In this document: positions 23,113-34,096 of the stretch, one piece after another
How the letters are laid out: every line of letters begins with the position of its first letter
How positions within the stretch are numbered: position 1 is the stretch's first letter
NCBI RefSeq assembly: GCF_029867415.1
Contig: NC_081183.1
Location: forward strand, 117,046,514 to 117,110,513
DNA length: 64,000 nucleotides
Source: Vicia villosa
Taxonomy: Eukaryota; Streptophyta; Magnoliopsida; Fabales; Fabaceae
Direction of reading: 5' to 3'
Made by a program: the position numbers and the translations under genes
The notes under the pieces: generated by a model
Database searches by the model: none
Seen by the model: only the letters and a program-made list of their open reading frames with translations
What the model was told of the DNA's origin: nothing

Positions 23113-23369
23113 GTAAATGCCATTTCCTGTTTTCTTTGTGTATATTGTGCAAAGATAAAAATGGTTCCTGAACAATCGAACCATGAGCTTGAAAGCCGTG
23201 TGCCTTAGCACACTGGTCCTTCTATAAGGGCTTATCATATCATGATCATGTGCATTCAATAAAATCATGGGACGCTTGCATATTTAAATTTTGTGATCCT
23301 TTTTCTTTCTTTCTTCGCTTTCAAATAGCTATGTTTTTCTTCACACACACTCACATAACTAACATGCAG
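23113..23369 (+). other. Predicted Ogre intron between linker and RT (257 bases)
   Basis: Donor GA/GTAAAT at 23113 and acceptor ACATGCAG/ATTCAC at 23369-23370. Joining them removes the TAA stop at 23114-23116 and gives D-Q-E-F-T-Y-T-L-D-P in frame with the polymerase. B has the same signals (48097 to 47834, minus strand, 264 bases). Ogre elements are known to splice an intron between the protease and RT regions; splicing here is predicted from sequence. Confidence 0.8.
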
Positions 23370-24880
23370 ATTCACATACACTCTGGATCCAGTCAACAAC
23401 GATTCTGCTATTGCCCGTCATGACTTTGAAAGTCCGATCTACCAAACTGAGGACGAAAGTGAGGAAGATTGTGAAGTGCCAAGAGAAATTGCAAGGCTGC
23501 TAGAACAAGAAGACAAGGCCATACAGCCTCACGAGGAGCCAATTGAGGTCATCAACTTGAGCAGCAACGAAGAAAAGAAAGAGGTCAAAATAGGGGCTGA
23601 TTTAGAACACAGCATCAAGCAATGACTGATTCAAATGCTGCGAGACTACGTCGAGATATTCGCATGGTCCTATGAAGATATGCCAGGCCTTGACACGGAC
23701 ATTGTAGTTCATCGCCTGCCAATCAAAGAAGGTAGCATTCCAGTCAAACAGAAACTACGAAGGAGCAGGCCTGATATGTCAAAAAAGATCAAAGACGAGG
23801 TTGAAAAACAGTTCAATGCCGGATTCCTAAAAGTTGTAAGTTATCCTCCTTGGATAGCTAACATCGTGCCTGTACCTAAAAAAGACGGGAAAGTCGGAAT
23901 GTGCGTGGACTACAGAGATCTGAACCGGGCAAGCCCCAAAGATGATTTCCCTTTACCACACATTGATGTACTGGTTGACAATACCGCACAATGCAAGGTA
24001 TTCTCCTTTATGGACGGATTCTCAGGGTACAATCAAATCAAGATGGCACCCGAAGACATGGAAAAAACAACCTTCACAACACCCTGGGGAACCTTTTGTT
24101 ACAAAGTAATGCCCTTTGGTCTGAAAAACGCAGGAGCAACCTATCAACGTGCAATGGTAGCGCTATTTCATGATATGATTCATCAAGAAATAGAGGTGTA
24201 TGTCGATGACATGATTGCAAAATCCAACACCGAGGAAGAACATCTGGGTCATTTACACAAGTTGTTTGACAGACTCAAGAAATACAAGTTGCGACTGAAC
24301 CCAAATAAGTGTACCTTTGGAGTAAGATCTGGCAAACTCTTAGGTTTCATCGTCAGCAGCAAAGGTATTGAGGTTGATCCCGCCAAGGTTAAAGCCATTC
24401 AAGAAATGCCTATACCTCGTACCGAGAAACAAGTCAGAGGATTCTTGGGACGTCTAAATTACATCGCCCGATTTATTGCCCACATGACTACTACTTGTGT
24501 GCCGATCTTCAAACTGTTGAAGAAAGATCAAGTGGAAAGGTGGAATGACAAATGCCAGTTAGCCTTTGACAAAATCAAAGAATATCTCCAAAAACCTCCA
24601 ATCTTGTTGCCACCTGTGGAAGGCAGACCTCTGATAAAGTACCTAACTGTGTTAGAAGACTCAATGGGGTGTGTACTAGGACAACATGACGAATCCGGCC
24701 GAAAGGAGCACGCAATCTACTATCTTAGCAAAAAGTTTACCGATTGTGAAACAAGATACTCACTACTCGAAAAAACTTGTTGTGCCTTAGCTTGGGCGGC
24801 TCGCCGACTAAGACAGTACATGCTAAATCACACCACTTTCCTAATCTCCAAGATGGATCCCATCAAATACGTGTTCGAAA
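23370..24880 (+). pseudogene. pol: Element A reverse transcriptase with first RNase H
   Basis: This segment copies element RNA into DNA. After the splice acceptor come an acidic stretch, then an in-frame TGA at 23623-23625 (B has AGA at this codon). RT follows: KKDGKVGMCVDYRDLN, FSFMDGFSGYNQIKM, and the catalytic YVDD at 24199-24210. The first RNase H domain (about 24640-24860; SKKFTDCETRYSLLEK) shows no clear YxDAS motif, only TVLEDSMGCVLG, so it may be inactive, as reported for Tat elements. A run of six A at 24878-24883 (five in B) shifts the frame just after the codons for YVFEK. So the RT frame is open from 23626 to 24936 but cannot be joined to integrase without a frameshift. Confidence 0.88.
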
Positions 24881-24883
24881 AAA

Positions 24884-26842
24884 CCTGCTCTCTCTGGAAG
24901 AATAGCGAGATGGCAAATGATCTTAACAGAATATGACATTCAATACACTTCACAAAAAGCAATCAAAGGAAGTGTGGTAGCTGATCATCTGGCTCATCAA
25001 GCAGTGGATGATTATCAAGCATTGAACTTTGACTTCCCAGACGAAGACATTATGCTAGTCAATGACTACAAACAACCAGGACCAGAAGAAGGACCCAAGC
25101 CAGGATCCCGGTGGACTATGGTTTTTGACGGAGCTTCTAATGCACTTGGCAATGGCATCGGAGCTGTGATCATTTCCCCCGCAGGAGGTCATACACCATT
25201 CACTACCAGGTTATGCTTCAATTGCACTAACAATATAGCCGAATACGAAGCATGTATTCTGGGTCTTAAAGCTGCAATCGATCTAAGAATCAAATTCCTG
25301 GAAGTCTACGGAGACTCGGCCTTGGTAATCTACCAAGTCAAAGGGGAATGGGACACGAAGCACCCGAATCTAATTCCTTACAAAGAATATGTGCTGAGTT
25401 TGATTCCTTACTTCGAAGAAATCACTTTCGAACACATCCCACGCGAGGAAAATCAACTAGCTGATGCTTTAGCTACCATGTCATCCATGTTCAAAGTCAG
25501 ATGGGACAACAAGGCGCCTATGATCACCATTTACAGGAAAGATGAACCATCCTATTGCAATGAGATCGATACCGAAGGAACCGAGGAAAAACCATGGTTC
25601 CATGAAGTAAAAAGATATCTCGAAGCTCAGGAGTACCCTGAAGGGGCATCCATTAACGACAGAAAGTTTCTAAGGAGATTTGCTGCCAAATTCTTTCTAA
25701 GCTATGGAACTTTATACAAACGCAACCATGACTCGACTTTACTTCGCTGTGTAAACAAGAAGGAAGCAGAACAGATCATGGAAGAAATACACAATGGTGC
25801 CTTCGGTACTCATTCCAGTGGACATACAATGGCTAAAAAGATCCTTAGAGCAGGTTATTACTGGTCTACCATGGAAACAGACTACCATCATCACTCCCGA
25901 ACATGTCACAAATGCCAGATATACGCTGACAAAGTACATGTACCTCCAGTTCCATTAAGCGTCCTGACGGCTCCTTGGCCTTTTGCAATGTGGGGTATTG
26001 ATATGATTGGAGAAATCAAACCTACTGCTTCCAACGGACATCGCTTTATTCTGGTCGCTATTGACTACTTCACAAAGTGGGTAGAAGCGGCTTCATTTGC
26101 TTCTGTTACCAAGAATGTGGTGGCCCGGTTCATCAAATACAATCTCATTTGTCGGTACGGCATCCCTGAACGGATTATCACGGACAATGGCACAAATCTA
26201 AACAACAGAATGATTACTGAACTTTGCACACAGTTCAAGATCAAACATCATAATTCTTCTCCATATCGACCAAAGATGAACGGCGCGGTGGAAGCTGCCA
26301 ACAAGAACATCAAGAAAATCATACAAAAAATGACAGTAACCTACAAAGACTGGCATGAGATGTTACCTTTTGCTCTTCATGGTTATCGCACGTCTGCGCG
26401 TACTTCAACAGGGGCAACTCCATTCTCCTTAGTCTATGGTATGGAGGCAGTTCTTCCAATTGAAATTCAGATTCCTTCCCTAAGGATTATGAAAGAAGCC
26501 AATCTAGACGAAGACGATTGGATTCAAACACGGTTGGACCAGATAAACTTGATTGATGAGAAAAGGCTCGCAGCTATTTGTCATGGTCAGCTATACCAAA
26601 AGCGTATGATCAAAGCCTTCAACAAAAAAGTCAAAAGTCAAGCATATCAAACTGGTGGCTTGGTTGTCAAACGCATCATCTTACCACAAGGTGATCCCAG
26701 AGGCAAATGGACTCCCACCTATGAGGGACCATTCATAATCAAGAAAATATTCTCCGGCGGCGCCATGTTGCTTACCACCATGGATGGTGAGGATTTCCCA
26801 CACCCTGTGAATGCTGACATAGTCAAAAAATACTTCGCTTAA
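24884..26842 (+). CDS. pol: Element A second RNase H and integrase
   Basis: This segment is open from the frameshift to its stop at 26842. First comes an archaeal-type RNase H, a Tat-lineage hallmark, with FDGAS, AEYEACILGL, YGDSALV and REENQLADALA carrying the four acidic residues. Integrase follows: an H/C zinc finger (IHNGAFGTHSSGH ... TCHKCQ), then the catalytic D at 26000-26002 (WGIDMIG), D at 26183-26185 (ITDNGTN) and E at 26291-26293 (NGAVEAANKN). Spacing between the second D and E is 35 residues, the classic D,D35E. The C-terminal region (KVKSQAYQTGGLVVKR, GKWTPTYEGPF) is a Ty3/gypsy integrase tail. As a domain it looks intact; expression would need a frameshift. Confidence 0.9.
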   Translation, partial: PALSGRIARWQMILTEYDIQYTSQKAIKGSVVADHLAHQAVDDYQALNFDFPDEDIMLVNDYKQPGPEEGPKPGSRWTMVFDGASNALGNGIGAVIISPAGGHTPFTTRLCFNCTNNIAEYEACILGLKAAIDLRIKFLEVYGDSALVIYQVKGEWDTKHPNLIPYKEYVLSLIPYFEEITFEHIPREENQLADALATMSSMFKVRWDNKAPMITIYRKDEPSYCNEIDTEGTEEKPWFHEVKRYLEAQEYPEGASINDRKFLRRFAAKFFLSYGTLYKRNHDSTLLRCVNKKEAEQIMEEIHNGAFGTHSSGHTMAKKILRAGYYWSTMETDYHHHSRTCHKCQIYADKVHVPPVPLSVLTAPWPFAMWGIDMIGEIKPTASNGHRFILVAIDYFTKWVEAASFASVTKNVVARFIKYNLICRYGIPERIITDNGTNLNNRMITELCTQFKIKHHNSSPYRPKMNGAVEAANKNIKKIIQKMTVTYKDWHEMLPFALHGYRTSARTSTGATPFSLVYGMEAVLPIEIQIPSLRIMKEANLDEDDWIQTRLDQINLIDEKRLAAICHGQLYQKRMIKAFNKKVKSQAYQTGGLVVKRIILPQGDPRGKWTPTYEGPFIIKKIFSGGAMLLTTMDGEDFPHPVNADIVKKYFA

Positions 26843-26863
26843 AAAATAAAAAAAAACAGCTCG

Positions 26864-27004
26864 CTAAGTTGAAAACCTGAAAGGGCAACTTAGGCAAAAA
26901 ATGAGCGTCTCGGTGGATTGAAAACCCGAAAGGGCGATCCAGGCAAAAATTAGAGACTAAACAAATACTATCCCGGTAGGCTGAAAACCTGAAAGGGCAG
27001 CCTA
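26864..27004 (+). other. Triple hairpin array after integrase (element A)
   Basis: Three hairpins share a near-identical loop, AAAACC(T/C)GAAAGGG, but have different stems. Hairpin 1: CTAAGTTG/CAACTTAG (26864-26871, 26886-26893). Hairpin 2: TGGATTG/CGATCCA (26914-26920, 26935-26941, one G-T pair). Hairpin 3: TAGGCTG/CAGCCTA (26977-26983, 26998-27004). Each is followed by GGCAAAA. Unequal stems that stay paired with a constant loop argue for selection on RNA structure. It starts 22 bases after the integrase stop. Confidence 0.75.
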
Positions 27005-28157
27005 GGCAAAAGTTAGGGAATGAAGCATACAACTATGTTCCGTTCAGCTGCCTACTCACCATCAAGATTCAACACCTCAAAGACACCGATCAGTCCAATC
27101 ACTTTCTTCCAACAAGTGAGGGATGAGATGCTCGAAGACAGATTGGCAATAGCAGAGTTGAAACTTGACTGGATTGTTTTCACATAGCTATTTATCTTTA
27201 TAAATATTTTCCAAAACTTTCTGACAATTTCCTACTTCTAGGATTGTTGGCTCCCTGTGCTAATCAGCCTATCATGGCTCTTTTTCAAAAATCAATGCAG
27301 CTTAGGCTCAAAAATAACTATTTTCACTTTTTCTGTTTTGAATACGTAAACGTCCCAATGATAATTTTGAATGAACATGTGCATTTGAATATGATTGATG
27401 TTTACCAGGAAAAACAGGAATAGCATTCAGGAAATGTCCCAATTATCTGGACATCATCCCATCAGAAGAAAATCCCCAAGAGAAGCGTATTTCTCAGCAA
27501 ATTCCTCAAAAAGATTTTCTCTTCAAAAGAAGTCTTATCCCCCAGCAGGGTTGTTCCAGATTGCTATCTTCAGAAGGTGTGATCCCCGCACCCGGACTTG
27601 GTCAGATAGTGCATCGGAGGATTATGCATCTTCCTCATTCCCATTTGAAAGGGCATCAGAACTTCCAGCTACCTTTCATTCCCAAGTGATAGTCAAAGAT
27701 CCTTCAACAGAGTACCATGGTTCTCAAAGAATTTCCCCAGCCGAGGGTACTCAAACAAGACAAAAGATCATCAACAATCACAATATAGTCATATCCAGAT
27801 GACTGGCAGAAATTTATTTTCCCAAATAGAAGCTTGACATCATATTCATACATCACACATTCATATTCACATTCATACATCACACATTCATATTCACATT
27901 CATACATCATGCATCATGTGCATATTCATACGCATATTCATACACAACATCACATGCATAATTCTCCGGGAATATCTCACATTACATGCATCATAAACAT
28001 TGCATATCACTAACTTGATTTTTCAGGTAGACGGATATCTTCAACAAAGATATTCTCAATCACATGCAGTGTTCACCTGAATTCCATGAACAGTTCTCTC
28101 AGATATAATCAAGCCGAAGATTCATTCTGATCACTTATCAACTCAAAAACAAACATT
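27005..28157 (+). other. Element A 3' UTR, proximal part
   Basis: No gene is supported; a frame at 27395-27802 is not kept in B. The region holds two TCCCCAGC-like blocks (TCCCCCAGCAGGG 27538-27550, TCCCCAGCCGAGGG 27734-27747) resembling the complement of the PBS. It also holds a run of CATTCATATTCACATTCATACATCACA-type short repeats at about 27840-27960. Confidence 0.6.
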
Positions 28158-28720
28158 GCAGATCTAAAGTTGATACCTCAGATGGTTCCAGAACGATCTA
28201 GCATCACAGATCTAAGTTGATACCTCAGACGGTTCCAAAACGATCTAACATTGCAGATCAAAGTTGATACCTCAGACGGTTCCAGAACGATCTTGCAGAT
28301 CTAAAGTTGATACCTCAGACGGTTCCAGAACGATCTAGCATCACAGATCTAAAGTCGATACCTCAGACGGTTCCAGAACGATCTAGCATCGCAGATATAA
28401 AGTCGATACCTCAGACGGTTCCAGAACGATCTAGCATCGCAGATCTAAAGTTGATACCTCAGACGGTTCCAGAACGATCTAACATCGCAGATCTAAAGTT
28501 GATACCTCAGACGGTTCTAGAACGATCTAACATTGCAGATCTAAAGTCGATACCTCAGACGGTTCAAGAACGATCTAACATCAAAGATCTAAAGCTGTTA
28601 CCTCAGACGGTTCCACAATGATCAACTTTCAAAATCTAAAGCGGAAAAAAAACTTTGGACAAGTTCCGTAGCAATCATCCTCCTAGACTTAAAGCGGTAA
28701 CCTTGGACGGTTCCGAAACA
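28158..28720 (+). repeat. 3' UTR tandem repeat array of element A
   Basis: About 12 units of roughly 48 bases share the core GATACCTCAGACGGTTCC. The first ten are similar; the last two are diverged, and the final one reads GCGGTAACCTTGGACGG. Hypervariable tandem repeats in the 3' UTR are known for Tat/Ogre elements and have been proposed as a source of satellite DNA. The unit being a multiple of three gives an open frame (28307-28621) that I do not believe is coding. Confidence 0.92.
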
Positions 28721-28985
28721 GTCAACACAAAGACTTTCAAATCCTTCATCAAGATATAATCAATGGATTCATCCTGATGAACAAACCATCAACACATTTA
28801 CCAGGTGGCATCTGAAAGCCCATCTCAGGTAATGTTCCAATCTGCTAACAACATTTCGCAGACGACATTCAAATGCAACTTCCAACATCTCTTCTGATCA
28901 AGGTAAGTGCAAATTTTCAGGGCATCTAAATATTCAATCATCTTCTACCTTCAGATTTCAGACAATCTCTTCAGGTTTAAGAAGA

Positions 28986-28998
28986 TTGAATAGGGGCA
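28986..28998 (+). promoter_or_regulatory. Polypurine-tract-like primer site of A
   Basis: GAATAGGGGCAAC directly abuts the 3' LTR. The same block is next to the 3' LTR of B (42481-42493, minus strand, ending AAT) and C (36303-36315). Confidence 0.8.
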
Positions 28999-31900
28999 AC
29001 TGTTATACCCCAAAATTTGCCCGCATCTTTTTTCAAGAAAACTCCAATCTGAAAATTAAGAGTCTCATATAATCATGGATTTTTATTTCAACAAATATCC
29101 TGACATATGAAATACTTAGTTTTTAGAATTTTTCTTATACAGTAATTTGGCTTGCAGTTGAATTTATTCCTACGCAAACGCCAAATACTGTTTATTACTT
29201 CACACATGCTATTTATTTATTTACAGATAAATAGTACTGACACAATTGGTACAGAGTTAAATCTTTTTGCAGGCGCAGAATCAGGAAACTCAGACTGTAC
29301 TGGTAACAAGTAGATTATTATTATCTTTTGTTTCCCACTAATTTCTGTACTATATTCCATTATTTTCAAAAATCTTTTCAAATCTCTTTTTCAAAAAATC
29401 AAATCTCTCTTTTTCCCAACAATATCTCCACTTTCTTTCAAATCTTACTTCCACTCAAATTTTCCTTTTGTACGGAATCACATCATTCCCCAACGTCTCT
29501 ATCCTTCTTTCCACTCTATAAATACCTCTCATTTTTTCATAAAAATCTCACATCAAATTCTAATTCATCTCTCAAATTTCTACTTCATAATCCATCCTTT
29601 CTTCTTCCCCGACAAAATGGCGAAGCGGTGGGAAACATGTTTTCTTATGGTCATCACCATTGCTACGGTGATCATGTCTTTCTTCTGTCTACATAGCCCG
29701 GAACACTGTGGACCGGGGATGCTTATGCTCCCAATCATCTAAATGTTACTATTTGTAGCATGGGTTATCAATCGTCATTCTTAAAATTTGTCGTATTTCT
29801 TATTTCTTAAATGTACCGTTTATTCGTACTGTTCAATATAGTATGTAATATTTGTACTGTCAGTATTAAATGTTGTACTATTTGTCATAATATTGCTTAA
29901 TTACTCAGATAATATTTTATGTGTTTTCTGCCAGTCAAATATTCATTTTTCTGTGCATTAAAGGATTTTCAGGGTTATTATCGGTAATTTTGCTCGCGTA
30001 CAGTAAATATTAGTTATTTATTATGTCTATGTTTTTTTTAACAAGTCATGTAAATAAACTTTAATCTTTCACATAAAATAAAAACAACAAAAAAAGAAAA
30101 TTAACTTTGACTGTTGATTTTTCACTCTAACTGCTACGTCAATATCTGAACAGTCAGTTGACAGCCAAACTGCTGGCAGTACAATTCTCAGTGTTTTGTA
30201 CCATCAATCAAATCAATCTTTCACAATTCAAAATTCCAAGATTTTTGTTCTAGAAGTCTTCTGAATATCACGCGATTAGCAGAGACTCAACACTGCACAA
30301 AAATCAGGTACGCTTAACTGTCTCCTACACAAACAGTCCCTGACTAGGGTTTTCTTGTTTTTACAGGAGAAACAAGTTTTTGAGACCTCAAATGGATTTC
30401 ATGCACATCCATATATCTCAAAGTACCATCATACAAATTTTCAAACTTCAATTCACTCAGACGCACCGTCAGCAGCTCAAACAGTCAACAGACGATCCGT
30501 TTGACCAAAAAAGTCAACAGACAGTCAAAAATGAAATTTTTTGTCAAAGTCCATATTTTGTCAAAGGATTCATCATTTGATCATTGGATGATCATAATTC
30601 ATCAAGGAAAGATCAAAAATCAACAAAACCCCAAGATTCAAAATTAGGGTTTTTGCCTGAAAAGTCAACTCAACTTTGACTGGTCATAACTCTCTCATCC
30701 TTCATCCAAAAAATTCAAACCAAAGCTCATTTTGAAGTAAATTCAATTATCTTTCAAATGCAATTGATCCCATGGTCATTGCATTCACCATTTGAAAAAT
30801 ATGACCAAAGACATTACAGGTCATTTTCAAAGTCAACAAAAAGACACTTTTTTTAAAAGGACACACAAGGAGCATAAAAAATCATTTTGACATGAGACCA
30901 AAGGCATTGGTTAGAGGACTATTTGAGGTTTCCAAAAAGTGCAAGATCTCCTTCATATGACAAAAATTGAGGGATTTACACCTTGTTGAAGTTGGCTAAA
31001 TTTTGGGAAAATGCATGAAATCAACATTGCTCAAAAATGTATTTTTTCCGAATGGGGCCAAGTTTTCATGGTTCAAACATGTTTGCCATGTTATTATGGG
31101 CCTCCCACGACCAAGACAAGGCCCATACCATTTTTATCCATTTTTTGGCATAATTTTATCTTATTTTAAGATTAAATTAAAAGGAAAATGAATGGATAAT
31201 GGTTAGCTTACAATCTAAGCATGACTCACCCAAGGAATCTCTGATTTTCTGCAGAGAATTGAAGAGCAAGGCAAGAGCATTGAAGAGAAGAAGACTTGGT
31301 CAACAATTCAAAGGTTTTTAATATAAAAAAATCAAGAATTCCACAAAGGCAACTAAAGGCTTCTTAGCTTCAATTCTAAGCACTTCAATGCCTATATATA
31401 GGCTACAATACTTTAGCAATGAAGGGAGAACGAATTGAGAATCAAACTCTTGCTTGTAATACATTTGTAACCTCTTAAAATATTCAAAGAATTTTGAAAT
31501 TCGAATTCTAAGTTTAAGTTAGTTTCAATACAAAATAAACACTCAAACACGTTCCTTGAACTTCACTGAACCTATCCAGATCATTTGCAAGCTTTGAAAC
31601 TCATTGAATCAAACACTACAGGTCACGATTTGTCCAAACTAAAACTGACTTGTATCTCATAACACAAGCATATCTAGCACGATGTAGACATATATCTGAA
31701 CTTGGTGTGGTGTGTAGATCATTTCTGGAACTTTAATTGAGTTTTAGACGCTTACACACGAAGTTACCATTCTAGAGTTCATAATCTCAAAATTAGGGCT
31801 TTCTGAAATAGGCAAAATTAGAGGATCTAAGTGGTACCATTGAGTTCGTATGGATCAGACGAGTTGAATGGATAGGTCGCGCCAAATTTATTTTTACGTT

Positions 31901-33672
31901 TGACCCTATTCGCTATTTTGCAGGTTTAAGCATCATGTATTATAGCGCTTTTTTACAAAAGCGCTGTTATAAGTGTTGTATGGAGGTTGAAGACGAAGAC
32001 GTGTCTTCCCCCCATTGGTTCAGACGCGCGCGTGTTTTTTTTGAATTTGTCTCTGATTCTGTGCTTTGCAGGTGTAACTTTTACCACGTGCCTCAAAGTC
32101 TGGACCATCTGATCTTATTTAATGAACCATCCAACGCCCCAGAATGAATCCTCATACCATGGACTCTCAGATTAATCACACATGATCATGTATCCTTTTA
32201 TTTTCTATTTTATTTTAATTTTCTTTGCAAAATTAATTAAAAATAGTTTTAAAAATCCAAAAAATACACAAAAAATATTTTTAGACTTCTAAAATAATAT
32301 ATTATTTTCTGAAATAAAAATATTTTATTTTTCTTCAAAATTTCAATATTTTGCATAATTAATTATTATATATTTATATATTTTCTTTTTAATTACTCTA
32401 ACCAATCAAAAAAAAATCATAAAAAAATTGTTCTTTATGTTAAATATTGTTTATATATTATAAACTAATTTTGTACATATTTAGGATAATTTTCTCTTTA
32501 AGTTTTAATTATTTGTATAATTATGTATTAATTAGCTTAATCAATTTCAAATCAATTTCAAATCAATTTCAAAAATTCCAAAAAAATTAGTTTTGTTTTA
32601 AAATTAATTGACAAATATTTTGTACATATTTTAAACTTAATTTCTAGGTTTAAATCTATTTTCATCTTTTTTCTTCATTTTAATTTAATTAATCATGCAT
32701 TAATTATAATTAAAATCAATCATAAAAAAATCCAAAAACATGCCTTTTATTTTTCTTGCAATTTAAATTCCTAGATAAATGTATAGGATGTCAAAATCAT
32801 GTAAATAGGATTAGTTTACATTTCCTGCACAATCGATGTAATAGCGTAGATTTACTTTCCGCACTTTACATTTCCGCATTTTAATTTCCAGCAAATATAA
32901 ACTGCGTGTATGTCAAAGATAAAATTGAACTGTTAGATCACTAACTTCAAAGATAAAATATCTGAATCCAAACACAATCACACTTGCACCTCTTAAAGTA
33001 ATCCCTTCTCATTCTTTTCAAAATCAAAGTCAAAATTCTACTGTTTCGAGTACAAAATCGAACCTTTTGTTTGTATCCGGTGAAAGGATAGATTTTTAAA
33101 GGAAATAAGGATAAAGACCTTACAACTCAGGGTAGACCTCCTAGTTTGCTTGCTCAAATCAAAACAAACAAAATTCTCATACACTGTTGTTTTTCAAAAC
33201 AAAACTTTCCAAAAAGACAATATTTTGTATACATCCAAACACGGATCATTACAAAGTTAACGTTCTTTTCAAAACATCTTTCGAAAGATAAACAAACATT
33301 TTGTATACATCCACACAAGGATCATTACAAAATTCAATTTACAAAGGTATTTGAAACCACATATGAGCATTCTAAAACAATTGAAAAGTAATCGAAAAAC
33401 AAGTGAGCTAAGCAAACTTAAGAGCCCATGGATAACCATGGATATAAAGGGTGCTAACACCTTCCCTTTGTATAACCTACCCCCTTACCCAGAATTTCTT
33501 AAAGGTCTTTTTTCTGTTTCTTTTATAAACCTTTCCTTAATTGGATAAAATAAAAGGTCGGTGGCGACTCTGTGAATTTTCAAAAATGCGAAAGCATTAA
33601 GCGATAAAAAAGAGTCAGTTCACGTATCCCTCCCGCTCAGAGGTATGGCCCGAGAAAAAATGGAGGTCCACA
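28999..33672 (+). repeat. Element A 3' LTR
   Basis: This is a near-identical copy of 12814-17485, with TATA box at 29517-29524 and a truncated copy of the small ORF at 29617-29742. It is followed by the second ACAGG. Confidence 0.97.
29617..29784 (+). pseudogene. LTR microprotein, 3' LTR copy of A, truncated
   Basis: This copy is identical to 13430-13597 except that codon 42 (TAC, Tyr) is TAA at 29740-29742. This cuts the protein inside the second hydrophobic segment. The change arose after insertion, since both LTRs are copied from one template. Confidence 0.8.
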
Positions 33673-33677
33673 ACAGG

Positions 33678-34020
33678 CATTGTTTCAATTCCTAAACATT
33701 GGAGATATAAGGATGTTAATCCCTCGTTAACCCCTTTGAGCCTAAGAAGTAGAAGTTTCTTTCTTGTGCTAATTAAAACCCTTGATCGTAACCTGGGGCA
33801 GGGTAGTTCTCAGTTATTTGGTTGTGCATTCTATTTTAAGAGAATCATTCAGTACACCTTTCAACAAAGGTTTCAATCACAAGCGTTCATCCGCACACAT
33901 CAAAGAAGTGTTAGAGATGTCAATCAAAAGACAATGACAGTTCATCAATCATCAAACAAGGCAGTCAATATCTTTCAAAAAGGAAAAAATGGAAGAAACA
34001 TATATACAAAGAAAAGCCTG
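33678..34020 (+). other. Element C interior right of element A, no gene seen
   Basis: This continues C after the second TSD of A. No pol-like frame is seen; a 124-codon frame at 33736-34110 overlaps the hairpins and has no recognisable motif. Confidence 0.5.
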
Positions 34021-34096
34021 CTAAGTCAAAAATCAAAAAGAAGACTTAGGCAAAAATCAAGGCGTCCCGCTGACTGTAAGCTCAAAAGAGACAGTT
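34021..34096 (+). other. Hairpin pair in element C
   Basis: CTAAGTC (34021-34027) pairs with GACTTAG (34043-34049), and GACTGT (34072-34077) with ACAGTT (34091-34096, one G-T pair). Both are followed by AGGCAAAA, as in A and B. The loops differ from A and B (AAAAATCAAAAAGAA, AAGCTCAAAAGAG) while pairing is retained. Confidence 0.65.

Larger units (their letters stand above)
12814..33672 (+). mobile_element. Element A: full-length, young Ogre-like retrotransposon lacking protease
   Basis: A is 20,859 bases with LTRs of 4672 and 4674 bases that differ at only about 28 sites by eye (about 0.6%) and a perfect 5-bp TSD. Order: LTR, PBS, ORF1, gag, (protease deleted), linker repeats, intron, RT-RNase H, RNase H-integrase, hairpin array, 3' UTR, tandem repeats, PPT, LTR. 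It is the youngest insertion in the window by position and by LTR identity. Despite this its ORF1 has two stops, the protease domain is missing and RT has an upstream stop plus a frameshift, so it was probably copied using proteins of intact relatives. Confidence 0.97.

Noticed and set aside
27395..27802. A 135-codon frame in the A 3' UTR
   Set aside because: The homologous part of B (43500-43960) is split into different frames; similarity is at DNA level only.
28307..28621. A repetitive frame (IPQTVPERS...) in the A 3' UTR, and LSRYLGRFLN at 35822-36163 in C
   Set aside because: Both arise because the tandem unit is about 45-48 bases, a multiple of three. The frames used differ between A and C, so a protein is unlikely.
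28158..28720. Regularly spaced repeats resembling a CRISPR array
   Set aside because: Units are contiguous and the spacers are similar to each other, the context is a eukaryotic retrotransposon 3' UTR, and no cas gene is present.
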